Origin: Dinoroseobacter sp049800835
GTDB taxonomy: Bacteria > Pseudomonadota > Alphaproteobacteria > Rhodobacterales > Rhodobacteraceae
Length of the DNA: 64,000 nucleotides
Assembly: GCF_049800835.1 (NCBI RefSeq)
Contig: NZ_JBNAFU010000002.1
Location: 310,001 to 374,000, forward strand
Direction of reading: 5' to 3'
The notes beneath the pieces were generated by a model. The model did not search any database, was not told where the DNA came from, and was given only the letters and a program-made list of their open reading frames with translations. Shown here in pieces: positions 25,840-34,084 of this stretch (position 1 is its first letter; each line of letters begins with the position of its first letter). Both the position numbers and the translations under genes were made by a program.

Positions 25840-26031
25840 AGAAGTGTCTCCTTTGGGATTGCAGATGCAAGCAGTGCATTGGCCAATGCTGCGGGGAGGC
25901 TAGGGGAGCGGGCGCTCACATGCACATGAACAAGCGGTCAGTGCGCGTGATCGAATTCTCACCGTCTGGTCAGCAACGCGTGATCCGCGAAACCCGTTTT
26001 CCCTGCCTTGGGTTCTGGGCTAGCGTTGGCC

Positions 26032-27810
26032 ATGACCTCGGACCAGATCCTCCTCTTCAGTCTCTTTGGTGCTGTGTTCGCGCTCCTGCTCTGGGGGCGT
26101 ATTCGCTATGACATCGTGGCGTTTTCAGCGCTCCTTCTCGCCGTCGTTCTGGGCCTTGTGCCGGCAAAGGACGCCTTTGCCGGGTTCGGGCATCCGGCAA
26201 CGATTGTTGTCGCCCTCGTGCTTGTGGTCTCGGCCGGGCTGGTCCGCTCCGGCGCGGTACTGCTCATCACGCGCACGCTGGTTGACGCGTCGCGCGGGCT
26301 CGGTGCGCATATCGCGATCATGGGCGGTGTCGGGGCGGTCCTGTCGGCCTTCATGAACAATGTCGCAGCCCTTGCGCTCCTGATGCCGGTCGACATCGCC
26401 ACTGCGCGCAAGGCCGGGCGGGTGGCGGGGCTGACGCTGATGCCGCTCAGTTTCGCGACGATCCTCGGTGGCATGGTCACCCTGATCGGCACACCGCCCA
26501 ACATCATCATCGCCGCGATCCGTGAGGAGTCGGTGGGCGAACCCTTTGCCATGTTCGACTTCGCGCCCGTGGGCGGGGCAGCAGCCCTTGCAGGCCTTGC
26601 CTTCGTCGCGCTCGTCGGCTGGCGGCTGATCCCCAATGGCAGTGATGAGGTGCAGGCGGGCGAGGGGCTGGAGCAGTTTTCCGACTATATTGCCGAGCTC
26701 ACCGTACCCGAAGGCAGCGCCCATATTGGCGAGCCACTGGAGGTGTTGTTCGAGACGGCTGAGAAAGCCGATGTCGCGATCCTCGGGGTCATCCGCGATG
26801 GCAAGCGCCGGTTCTCCGCACGCTACCTCAAGCTTGCGCCGGGTGACGCGCTGGTGCTTGAGGCGCGACCCGAAGCCCTCGATGAATTCCGCGCCGCCGC
26901 GAAGCTCGACTTTTCCGATGCCAAACGGGTTGAGGCACTCAAAGAGGCCGGATCGGGCGTCACCTTTGTCGAGGCTGTCGTCACCGACACGAGCCGGGTG
27001 AACGGCAAGACGGCGCAGGCCGTGGGCCTCGCGTGGCGGCAGCGCACCGTCCTGATGGGCGTCGCGCGGGAGGGGCGGCGCATCACCAGACAGGTGCGCA
27101 AAACCCCGCTGCGGTCGGGCGATATCCTGTTGTTGCTTGTGCCCGAGGAAAGCCGGGACGAGGTGCTCGATTGGCTTGGCGTCTTGCCGCTTGCGGACCG
27201 CAACGCGTCTGTCACGCAGGACAACATGACATGGCTTGCCATCGGTATCTTTGCCGCCGCCGTGGCCGCCGCCGCACTTGGGCTCGTCTACCTGCCCGTG
27301 GCGCTTGGCATCGTGGCCATGGCCTACGTGCTTCTGAAAATCCTGCCGAAGTCCGAGCTTTACACGCATATCGAATGGCCGGTGGTGGTCCTTCTGGGCT
27401 CCATGATCCCGCTCGGAGCCGCGCTTGAGGCATCGGGCGGCACGGAACTGCTGGCGGGCGGGTTGCTGACCCTGACCCAAGGCTGGCCCGCATGGGCTGT
27501 GCTGACCGCGCTGATGGTGGTGACGATGACGCTGTCGGATGTGCTGAATAACACCGCCACCACCATCGTTGCCGCCCCCGTCGGGATCGAAATGGCGCGT
27601 GTGCTGGGCGTGTCGCCCGACCCGTTCCTGATGGCCGTCGCGGTCGCGGCCTCGGCGGCGTTCCTGACGCCCATCGGGCACAAGAACAACACGCTCATCC
27701 TTGGGCCGGGTGGATATAGGTTTGGCGACTACTGGCGCATGGGTCTGCCGCTTGAGGTATTGATCGTTGCGGTATCTATCCCGGTTTTGTTGGTGGTCTG
27801 GCCGCTCTAG
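26032..27810 (+). CDS. SLC13-family anion permease with two RCK_C domains (second copy)
   Basis: A 592-residue permease with the same plan as the one at 21548: membrane half, two RCK_C domains (about residues 215-385), membrane half. Motifs: MNNVAALALLMPV with LIGTPPNIIIAA, and LNNTATTIVAAPVG with TPIGHKNNTLILGPGGYRFGDYW. The C-terminal GPGGYRFxD block is nearly shared with the first copy. I start at ATG 26032 (MTSDQILLF). The substrate is unknown; two diverged copies 2.7 kb apart suggest an old duplication. Confidence 0.88.
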   Translation: MTSDQILLFSLFGAVFALLLWGRIRYDIVAFSALLLAVVLGLVPAKDAFAGFGHPATIVVALVLVVSAGLVRSGAVLLITRTLVDASRGLGAHIAIMGGVGAVLSAFMNNVAALALLMPVDIATARKAGRVAGLTLMPLSFATILGGMVTLIGTPPNIIIAAIREESVGEPFAMFDFAPVGGAAALAGLAFVALVGWRLIPNGSDEVQAGEGLEQFSDYIAELTVPEGSAHIGEPLEVLFETAEKADVAILGVIRDGKRRFSARYLKLAPGDALVLEARPEALDEFRAAAKLDFSDAKRVEALKEAGSGVTFVEAVVTDTSRVNGKTAQAVGLAWRQRTVLMGVAREGRRITRQVRKTPLRSGDILLLLVPEESRDEVLDWLGVLPLADRNASVTQDNMTWLAIGIFAAAVAAAALGLVYLPVALGIVAMAYVLLKILPKSELYTHIEWPVVVLLGSMIPLGAALEASGGTELLAGGLLTLTQGWPAWAVLTALMVVTMTLSDVLNNTATTIVAAPVGIEMARVLGVSPDPFLMAVAVAASAAFLTPIGHKNNTLILGPGGYRFGDYWRMGLPLEVLIVAVSIPVLLVVWPL

Positions 27811-27876
27811 GTGACGCTGCGCCCTTGGTTTTTGTAGGGATCGAGGTATTTTTACACAAAAGAAACAGAGGCTTGT

Positions 27877-28536
27877 GTGCGACGAGACAAAATCCTCCGG
27901 CGTTTCGGGTTAGGACTGCTTCTGGTGCTGGTATCGCCTTTTGTTCTGTATGCCGTGCAGTTCGGTTGGCGGGGGCTGACGCGCGATCTGAGCGCGGAGA
28001 CCTATTTGTGGGTTCCCGGTCAGTTGGACGTCACACGCGGCCTGATGGTGCACATGATCGCGGGTGGGTTGATCACGCTTTTCATCCCTGTACAGGCCGC
28101 GCTCGGGGCATGGGGGCAGGTGCCCCATCTGCACAGATGGACCGGGCGCGTATTGGTACCGCTCGCACTGATCACAGCGGCAGGCGGGCTCGCCTTCATT
28201 GCCTATGTGGGGACGATCGGTGGACGTCTGATGGATGTGGGGTTCACCCTTTACGGCGCGTTGATGCTGCTTTGCGCCTTGAAACTCTGGCAACGCGCGA
28301 CAGAGAAAAACTGGACGGCGCATTCCGAATGGGCGATGCGACTGGTGGTCCTCGCACTCGCGTCGTGGATTTACCGGGTGCATTACGGGCTTTGGTATCT
28401 GTTGACCGATGGCTGGGGGTCGGAGCCGGATTTCAGCGGGCTGTTCGACCAGGTGCAGGTCTTTGCCTTCTATGTTCCGTATCTTCTGGTGCTGGAGCTC
28501 TGGTTGCGCCGCCGCCGCCTCCTCCGCGCCGCCTAA
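27877..28536 (+). CDS. DUF2306-like integral membrane protein
   Basis: A 219-residue membrane protein starting with GTG, with six or so hydrophobic segments. Features typical of DUF2306/YozB-like proteins are the H in MVHMIAGG, the HLHRWTGRV motif and H in TAHSEWAMR, which resemble haem- or metal-binding histidines of cytochrome-b561-like folds. The function is unknown. Its last four bases overlap the stop of the convergent LysR gene. Confidence 0.7.
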   Translation: MRRDKILRRFGLGLLLVLVSPFVLYAVQFGWRGLTRDLSAETYLWVPGQLDVTRGLMVHMIAGGLITLFIPVQAALGAWGQVPHLHRWTGRVLVPLALITAAGGLAFIAYVGTIGGRLMDVGFTLYGALMLLCALKLWQRATEKNWTAHSEWAMRLVVLALASWIYRVHYGLWYLLTDGWGSEPDFSGLFDQVQVFAFYVPYLLVLELWLRRRRLLRAA

Positions 28537-29429
28537 GGCTCCAGCAGGCGTGCGCGCGCGGTTTTGCGCAAGGCCAGCGTCAGCGGGGCCAGCAGGTCCG
28601 CATGCAGGCGCGAGACATGCCAGTAGAGCCGCGTATCCAGCGGGACGCCGGGCCGGAGTTCAACGAGGTGGCGGTTGCGCAGCGCCTGGGTCACGAGCGG
28701 TTCCGGGTTCAGGCCCCACCCCAGCCCGGCGAGACAGGCGTCAACGAACCCGTGGGTCGAAGGCAGTTGATGCGCCGGACCCGGGCGCGCGTGATCACCC
28801 AGAGCCAGACGCGCCCATTGCGATTGCAGCGTGTCCTTGGTGTCGAACTGCAGGGAGGGGGCTTTCGCCATCGTCTCGACCGTAACGCCATGGAAAAAAT
28901 GCGTTTTCATGAAGGCCGGGCTGGCCGTGGCGCGGTAGCGCAAGCGCCCCAGCGCATACCCATCCGTCCCGGTCCCGGGTTTGCGCGTGGCGCTGATCGC
29001 CCCCAGAACAGCGCCGCGTGTCAGCCAATTGGCGGAATGGTCCTGATCGTCAACGACCAGATCGAACACCATGCCCTTGATCTGCGCGAGCGCGGGCAGC
29101 ACCCATGTCGCAAGGCTGTCAGCGTTCACCGCGATCCGGACATGGGGGGTAGCGGCCGGGCCGAGGCTGGGCAGGTCCTGGGCCAGTTCAGCCTCCAGCA
29201 GGGCAACGGCATCTGCGTGGCGCAGCAGGCGCAGCCCGGCTTCGGTGCCGGTGCAGGGGCCACGATTGCCGCGGCTGCGGTTGACCAGAAGTGTGCCTGT
29301 CCGGTCCTCCAGCGCTTTGAGCCGGATGGAGATCGCGGCGGGGCTGACGCCTTCGTCGCGGGCGGCGGCCTCGAACGAGCCGGTGCGCAAAATGGCGGCG
29401 AGCGCGCGAAGGTTGGGATCACTAAACAT
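28533..29429 (-). CDS. argP: ArgP/LysG-type LysR regulator
   Basis: A 298-residue LysR-type regulator of the ArgP (IciA) subgroup, which senses lysine/arginine and activates the exporter gene beside it. The helix-turn-helix is at about residues 4-37 (LRALAAILRTGSFEAAARDEGVSPAAIS). It diverges from a LysE-family exporter gene, the classic arrangement (LysG/LysE, ArgP/ArgO), which is the main reason for the name. The 95-base spacer is AT-rich, with TTAACTATACTAAAC-like T-N11-A candidates. Confidence 0.85.
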   Translation of the reverse strand: MFSDPNLRALAAILRTGSFEAAARDEGVSPAAISIRLKALEDRTGTLLVNRSRGNRGPCTGTEAGLRLLRHADAVALLEAELAQDLPSLGPAATPHVRIAVNADSLATWVLPALAQIKGMVFDLVVDDQDHSANWLTRGAVLGAISATRKPGTGTDGYALGRLRYRATASPAFMKTHFFHGVTVETMAKAPSLQFDTKDTLQSQWARLALGDHARPGPAHQLPSTHGFVDACLAGLGWGLNPEPLVTQALRNRHLVELRPGVPLDTRLYWHVSRLHADLLAPLTLALRKTARARLLEP

Positions 29430-29524
29430 TAGAATCTCTAATTAACTCTCAAACTCTTTAACTATACTAAACAATTCGAAAGCCCTAGCAGGGGGCGAAA
29501 CGCGCCGAGGAAGACGCCCCCGAT
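29430..29524. promoter_or_regulatory. Divergent argP-exporter promoter region
   Basis: An AT-rich spacer, in sharp contrast to its surroundings, containing CTAATTAACTCTCAAACTC and TTTAACTATACTAAAC. LysR-type T-N11-A sites can be drawn, but several overlap and none stands out. Confidence 0.4.
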
Positions 29525-30154
29525 ATGGACAGCATGACCGGCCTCTGGACCGCGGCGATTGCCGGTTTCGCGGTGAGCTTGCAACTGATCCTCGCGATCG
29601 GGGCGCAGAACGCGTTTGTCCTGCGGCAGGGGTTGCGGCGGGCGCATGTCGGCGCAGTCGTGGCGACCTGTATCGTGTCGGAAATCCTTCTGATCGGGAT
29701 CGGGGTGACGAGCTTTGCGACGGTCGAGGCGCGCTTCCCGGCGGTAGGTCCGATCCTGCTCTATGGCGGGGCGGCGGTTCTGATCTGGTATGGTATCAGC
29801 CACGCACGGGCGGCATGGCGCGGCGGGGACGCGCTGACGCCGGAGGCCGGCGGGCCGGGCAGCTTGCGCGCCGCTGTGCTGACCTGCCTCGCGATCACGT
29901 GGGCGAACCCGCATGTGTACCTTGATACAGTCATCCTGCTGGGGGCGCTGTCGCGCGGGTTTCCAGGCGCGGAGGTTGCCTTCGGGATGGGTGCGGCAAC
30001 TGCCTCGGCGCTGTTTTTCGTGCTGCTCGGCTACGGCGCGCGGCTGCTGGCGCCGATCTTTGCGCGCCCCGCTGCATGGCGGGTGCTGGATGCGGTGATT
30101 GCTGTGACCATGTGGGCGATTGCCGCCAAGCTGCTCTATTTCGGGGTGCCGTGA
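29525..30154 (+). CDS. argO: LysE/ArgO-family amino-acid exporter
   Basis: A 209-residue inner-membrane exporter with six hydrophobic segments; it pumps out arginine and/or lysine. Family motifs are LAIGAQNAFVLRQGLRR near the N-terminus and the ITWANPHVYLDTVILLG block in the middle. Paired with the divergent ArgP-type regulator. The Arg versus Lys preference cannot be read from the sequence. Confidence 0.88.
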   Translation: MDSMTGLWTAAIAGFAVSLQLILAIGAQNAFVLRQGLRRAHVGAVVATCIVSEILLIGIGVTSFATVEARFPAVGPILLYGGAAVLIWYGISHARAAWRGGDALTPEAGGPGSLRAAVLTCLAITWANPHVYLDTVILLGALSRGFPGAEVAFGMGAATASALFFVLLGYGARLLAPIFARPAAWRVLDAVIAVTMWAIAAKLLYFGVP

Positions 30155-30196
30155 TCGGACTTGTCCGTCCCGAGCCGTCGTGTCAGGGCTGAACGC

Positions 30197-31099
30197 ATGA
30201 GCGCCCCACCTGCCAAACCCCTTGCCGGGATCCTCTGGATGGTTGTCACCGGCTTCTGTTTTGTCGGCGTCACCGCACTGGTCAAATCCATCGGCGACGC
30301 GATCCCGGCGGCGCAATCGGCGTTCCTGCGATATATCCTTGGCCTTGTCTTTCTGATCCCGATTGCCGGGCGCCTGATACAATTGCGCCTGTCGCGTACG
30401 GAGATTGGTCTCTTCACGGTGCGCGGCGTGGTCCATAGCGGCGGGGTGATCGCGTGGTTTTACGCGATGACCCAGATCCCCATCGCGGAAGTGACAGCGA
30501 TGAACTACCTCAGCCCGGTTTACGTCACGCTGGGCGCAGCGCTCTTCATGGGCGAGACTTTGGCGGCGCGCCGGATCGCGGCGATCTGCGTGGCGCTGCT
30601 GGGCGCGCTGATCATTCTGCGGCCCGGATTTCGGGACCTGAGCCCCGGCCATATCGCGATGGGGTTCACCGCGCTGAGTTTCGCGGGCAGCTATCTGCTG
30701 GCCAAGAGCCTGTCGGATCGCGCCGACCCCAGCGTGGTCGTGGCGGGGCTGTCGATTGTCGTGTCGATCTGCCTTGCACCCTTTGCGCTGGCGGTCTGGG
30801 TGCCGGTCACGCCGGGGCAGTTGGGGGTGCTGTTCGGGGTCGCGTGCTTTGCGACCGCGGGGCATTACACCATGACGCTGGCGTTTCAGGCCGCGCCGCT
30901 GACGGTGACGCAGCCGGTGACGTTCCTGCAACTGGTCTGGGCCACAGCCCTTGGCGCGGTGGTCTTCGGCGAGGCTGTGGACGCGTTTGTCCTGCTGGGT
31001 GGCGGGCTGATCGTGGCGGCGATTTCGTTCATGTCGTGGCGCGAGGCGCAATTGCGCCGCCGCGCGCGCACCCCGTCCGTGCCCGAGACCAAGGGATAG
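30197..31099 (+). CDS. EamA/DMT-family permease
   Basis: A 300-residue permease with ten membrane segments in two EamA repeats (conserved AMTQIPIAEVTAMNYLSPVY and SFAGSYLLAKSLSDR). It resembles the S-adenosylmethionine/RhaT-like DMT group, but the substrate is unknown. It lies 42 bases after the exporter gene on the same strand and may be in its transcript. Confidence 0.85.
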   Translation: MSAPPAKPLAGILWMVVTGFCFVGVTALVKSIGDAIPAAQSAFLRYILGLVFLIPIAGRLIQLRLSRTEIGLFTVRGVVHSGGVIAWFYAMTQIPIAEVTAMNYLSPVYVTLGAALFMGETLAARRIAAICVALLGALIILRPGFRDLSPGHIAMGFTALSFAGSYLLAKSLSDRADPSVVVAGLSIVVSICLAPFALAVWVPVTPGQLGVLFGVACFATAGHYTMTLAFQAAPLTVTQPVTFLQLVWATALGAVVFGEAVDAFVLLGGGLIVAAISFMSWREAQLRRRARTPSVPETKG

Positions 31100-31138
31100 G
31101 CGCGAAATCGCGGGGCTGGGATGAAAACGTGCATTTTT

Positions 31139-31155
31139 GGTACAATTTATGTACC
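31139..31155. promoter_or_regulatory. Perfect GGTAC-N7-GTACC palindrome
   Basis: Arms GGTAC and GTACC flank AATTTAT in an AT-rich spot 93 bases upstream of the DUF465 gene. It looks like an operator; the regulator is unknown. Confidence 0.4.
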
Positions 31156-31247
31156 GTGACTCGACGGCTGTTTGACCCGGATCAAGGTCCGCCGCGCCGA
31201 GGGGCATAAGAATGCCCCCAAGGACCGCGAACAAAAGGGAGAGAGTC

Positions 31248-31496
31248 ATGTCCAACACGCCCCATGAACTGGCCGAGGAATTTCCGGACAAGGTTGCCGT
31301 GATGTCGACGCTGAAGGCCGAGGATGCGCATTTTGCCCGGCTTTTTGACGAGTATCACGAGGTCAACCGGGCCGTTCACCGGGCCGAGACGCGGGTAGAG
31401 GCCATTTCGGATGCGGCAGAGGAAGAGCTGCGCCGCACCCGCATGCGCCTGAAGGATGAGATCTGGACGATGATCTGCGCAGCCGAAGCGGCCTGA
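31248..31496 (+). CDS. YdcH-family DUF465 protein
   Basis: An 82-residue helical, charged protein of the DUF465/YdcH family (HELAEEFPDKVAVMSTLKAEDAHFARLFDEYHEVN at the N-terminus). Its function is unknown; it probably forms a helical hairpin. The start at 31248 follows GGGAGAG; an upstream ATG at 31212 is less likely. Confidence 0.88.
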   Translation: MSNTPHELAEEFPDKVAVMSTLKAEDAHFARLFDEYHEVNRAVHRAETRVEAISDAAEEELRRTRMRLKDEIWTMICAAEAA

Positions 31497-31518
31497 GGCA
31501 GATTTGCCAGTGCACCGG

Positions 31519-31572
31519 CGGCCCCGGCCGAACGGGGCCGGAACGACCCCCGCCCGGGCCTCGGTCCGGGCG
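31519..31572. terminator. Two GC hairpins between convergent genes
   Basis: Hairpin 1: CGGCCCC/GGGGCCG (31519-31525 with 31534-31540). Hairpin 2: CGCCCGG/CCGGGCG (31551-31557 with 31566-31572). Neither has a T-tract, so termination efficiency is uncertain. Confidence 0.5.
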
Positions 31573-31589
31573 GCGCTACGTTGCCGGGT

Positions 31590-32984
31590 TCAAACCTCTT
31601 CCACGGTATAGGGGAGCACGCCGCGCGTGCCGGGATCAACGCTGAGACGCCGTTCCAGCGGCGGCACGGAGCGTTGGTGGCAGTTGCGCCGTTCGCAAAT
31701 TCGGCAGGAGATGCCGATCGGCTCGAACCCTTGCGTAAGGTCCAGCCCGTCGGCGTAGACCAGACTGCCGGCATGGCGCACCTCCACGCCCAGACCGATG
31801 GCGTAGCGGCGCGTGGGTGCGCCCCAGCTGCGACCTGATTTGGACACCGCGCGGGCCAAGCACAGATACCGGACACCATCGGGGGTTTCGGCAAGCTGGC
31901 GCAGGAACCGGCCCGGCGTTTCAAATGCCTGATGGACATTCCACAAGGGGCACGCCCCGCCGAAGCGCGCGAATTGCAGGCGCGTTGCCGAGTGGCGCTT
32001 GGTGATCGTACCGGCCTGATCGACCCGGACAAAAAAGAACGGCACGCCCTTCGCCCCGGGGCGTTGCAGGGTCGAGAGGCGATGCGCGACCTGCTCGATC
32101 GAGGCTCCGAACCGGTCGGCGAGACGTTCGAGGTCATGCCTGGTTTCGACGGCGGCGTGCTGGAACGCGGTATACGGCAGCAGGGCCGCACCGGCGAAGT
32201 AATTGGCCAGCCCGATCTTGGCGATGGCACGCGCCTCGTCGGTACGAAAGCGGGCCAGATCAAGCGTCGCCTCCAGCAGGTCGTTCTGGCCGGCAAGTCC
32301 GAGCTGCACCAGGAGCTGGAACCGGCGGGTTTCGGGGGCGGCTCGGGTCGACAGGGTCAACACGCCGGACTTGGCGTTGAACTCGCGGATATCGGCACGG
32401 TCGGCGTATTGCACCGCGACCCCGTGGCGGGCCAGCAACTTGCGCGCGCCGGGTTCCAGGTCGCCGTCGATCTGGTTGGCGGTATGCTCCGCTGCGCGGT
32501 CCACGGCGTCGATGTAGTTGTCGCAATAGTGGAAGAAATCGCGCACCTCCTCCCAGGCCGAAGGCTGGAGCGTCGCATCTTCCCGCCCCAGTGCCTCGTC
32601 CAGCGAGGCGAGGCGTTCGTGGGTTTCGCGGTACGCGTGGTGGAGTTGCAGGAACGCCCGCGCCAGGGCAGGTGCGTTGGAGGCCGCGAGCCGCAGGTCG
32701 GCCAGTGGCGGCGCCGCCCCGTCGAAGACCGGATCGGCCAACGCCTCGCGCATATCCGTCACCATCCGCTCGCTCTCGCCCGCGCTCAACTGGGTGACGT
32801 CAAATCCGAACTCCTGCGCCAGCGCCAGCAATACCGTGGTGGAGACGGGGCGATTGTTGTTCTCCATCTGGTTGAGGTAGGGCAGGGACACACCGAGCTT
32901 GCTGGCGAAGTCCTTCTGCGTGAGGCCAAGGCCCGTGCGCGTCTCGCGCAGCTTGGCCCCGGCATAGAGTTTCTGCGCGGGCAT
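31590..32984 (-). CDS. ScfR-type regulator (XRE helix-turn-helix plus ImmA/IrrE-like and DUF2083 domains)
   Basis: A 464-residue regulator of the short-chain fatty acyl (ScfR/RamB/PrpC-like) family. It has an XRE helix-turn-helix (about residues 8-62), a middle ImmA/IrrE-like domain without an intact HExxH (FQLLVQLGL at that position), and a C-terminal DUF2083 domain with clustered cysteines (ISCRICERRNCHQRS). Family members respond to acyl-CoA levels and control acetate/propionate metabolism. The ATG at 32984 is close to a palindromic site that is probably its own operator. Confidence 0.9.
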   Translation of the reverse strand: MPAQKLYAGAKLRETRTGLGLTQKDFASKLGVSLPYLNQMENNNRPVSTTVLLALAQEFGFDVTQLSAGESERMVTDMREALADPVFDGAAPPLADLRLAASNAPALARAFLQLHHAYRETHERLASLDEALGREDATLQPSAWEEVRDFFHYCDNYIDAVDRAAEHTANQIDGDLEPGARKLLARHGVAVQYADRADIREFNAKSGVLTLSTRAAPETRRFQLLVQLGLAGQNDLLEATLDLARFRTDEARAIAKIGLANYFAGAALLPYTAFQHAAVETRHDLERLADRFGASIEQVAHRLSTLQRPGAKGVPFFFVRVDQAGTITKRHSATRLQFARFGGACPLWNVHQAFETPGRFLRQLAETPDGVRYLCLARAVSKSGRSWGAPTRRYAIGLGVEVRHAGSLVYADGLDLTQGFEPIGISCRICERRNCHQRSVPPLERRLSVDPGTRGVLPYTVEEV

Positions 32985-32993
32985 GGCGGCTTT

Positions 32994-33033
32994 CCAAGTT
33001 TGCTGACTTCGGTTTTAGGATTTGCAAACTTGG
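32994..33033. promoter_or_regulatory. Palindromic operator candidate for the ScfR-type regulator
   Basis: Ten-base perfect arms CCAAGTTTGC (32994-33003) and GCAAACTTGG (33024-33033), 20 bases apart, just upstream of the start codon. The TTTGCAAACTT core resembles sites known for RamB-type relatives, so autoregulation is likely. Confidence 0.6.
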
Positions 33034-33110
33034 GCGTAAAGAAAAAGCTCAAGGTTTGTTCATCGACTAAGTTCTTGCGCAAAGCAAAGAAAGAAGTGTT
33101 TCGTTTAAGC

Positions 33111-34034
33111 ATGGTAAAGCTGGTTCTTTTGCATAAAGCAGATTCGATTTACGACGATGAACCGGACGTCATCTACGATTTCCCACGAGTTTACCTTCGC
33201 GCTGTACAGGCGGCAGTTGGTGACTGGATAGTCTACTATGAACCTGTAAAGGCAGGCCCGCGTGGCTACTATGCGGTCGCCAAGATCTCCAAAGTCATTC
33301 CCAAGCCGAATGTTGATGGACGCTTCCTGGCGTTGATCGAGCCGGGTAGCTTTCTGCAATTTGATACAGGAGTTCCGCGCCTGATTGACGGTAGTCCAAT
33401 AGAGAGCGCTTTGGCCGAAACAGATGGATCGGCAAAAAAGGGCGGAGCCGTGCAGCTTGCTGTTCGAAGACTGCCAGAAAAAGAGTTTGCGCGGATCGTC
33501 GACCTTGGTTTGCCTGCCAATCTCGTAGAGACCGAGGCCACTCGATACGACCCTGAGACAAACGCTATGTGGGACAAAAGCGCGACTTTTGAAAGGCCCA
33601 TAATGGAGCGGCTCACACGTCGACCGTACCGCGATGTCGCGTTTCGCCGAATAGTTAGAGAAGCTTATGGCTATTGCTGTGCCATGTCAGGGCTAATGCT
33701 GCGAAATGGAGGTGGAAGACCAGAAGTACAAGCGGCTCACATAAGGCCGGTAGAACACAAGGGAAGTGACTCTGTTAGAAACGGTTTAGCGCTTTCTGGG
33801 ACACTTCACTGGATGTTCGACCGAGGGCTGATATCTGTGGCTGACGATTGTAAGACACTTCTTGTTTCGCAAAACAAGGTGCCACGCGACGTCATCGAAC
33901 GTCTGCTGCCTTCGGATGGCAAACTGCTATCGCCTAGTGACCCGCGCAATACGCCCCATCCTGAGAACCTTCGTTGGCATCGCGAGAACGTCTTCGGACA
34001 AGTAGATACGAGCGATTTCCTACCCCCACATTAG
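33111..34034 (+). CDS. HNH endonuclease with N-terminal PUA-like domain
   Basis: A 307-residue predicted endonuclease (COG3440-like). The N-terminal 130 residues (VYLRAVQAAVGDWIVYYEP, YYAVAKISKVIP) look like a PUA/EVE-type domain that in relatives recognises modified bases. The C-terminal HNH_2-like domain has the core AAHIRPVEHKGSDSVRNGL then LHWMFDRGLI; H, N and H are in place. It could cut modified foreign DNA (type IV-like). The gene is clearly AT-richer than its neighbours and is preceded by an A-rich leader, signs of transfer. No methylase gene is adjacent. Confidence 0.75.
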   Translation: MVKLVLLHKADSIYDDEPDVIYDFPRVYLRAVQAAVGDWIVYYEPVKAGPRGYYAVAKISKVIPKPNVDGRFLALIEPGSFLQFDTGVPRLIDGSPIESALAETDGSAKKGGAVQLAVRRLPEKEFARIVDLGLPANLVETEATRYDPETNAMWDKSATFERPIMERLTRRPYRDVAFRRIVREAYGYCCAMSGLMLRNGGGRPEVQAAHIRPVEHKGSDSVRNGLALSGTLHWMFDRGLISVADDCKTLLVSQNKVPRDVIERLLPSDGKLLSPSDPRNTPHPENLRWHRENVFGQVDTSDFLPPH

Positions 34035-34084
34035 ACCAAGCAAGCTCTATCCAGCAAAAAGTAATGCTTCCTGTTCTGTTCTTG

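Noticed and set aside
31932..34034. A 700-codon rightward open frame
   Set aside because: Its first 1.1 kb is antisense to the ScfR-type gene and only opens because of high GC; the real gene is the 307-codon HNH frame from 33111.
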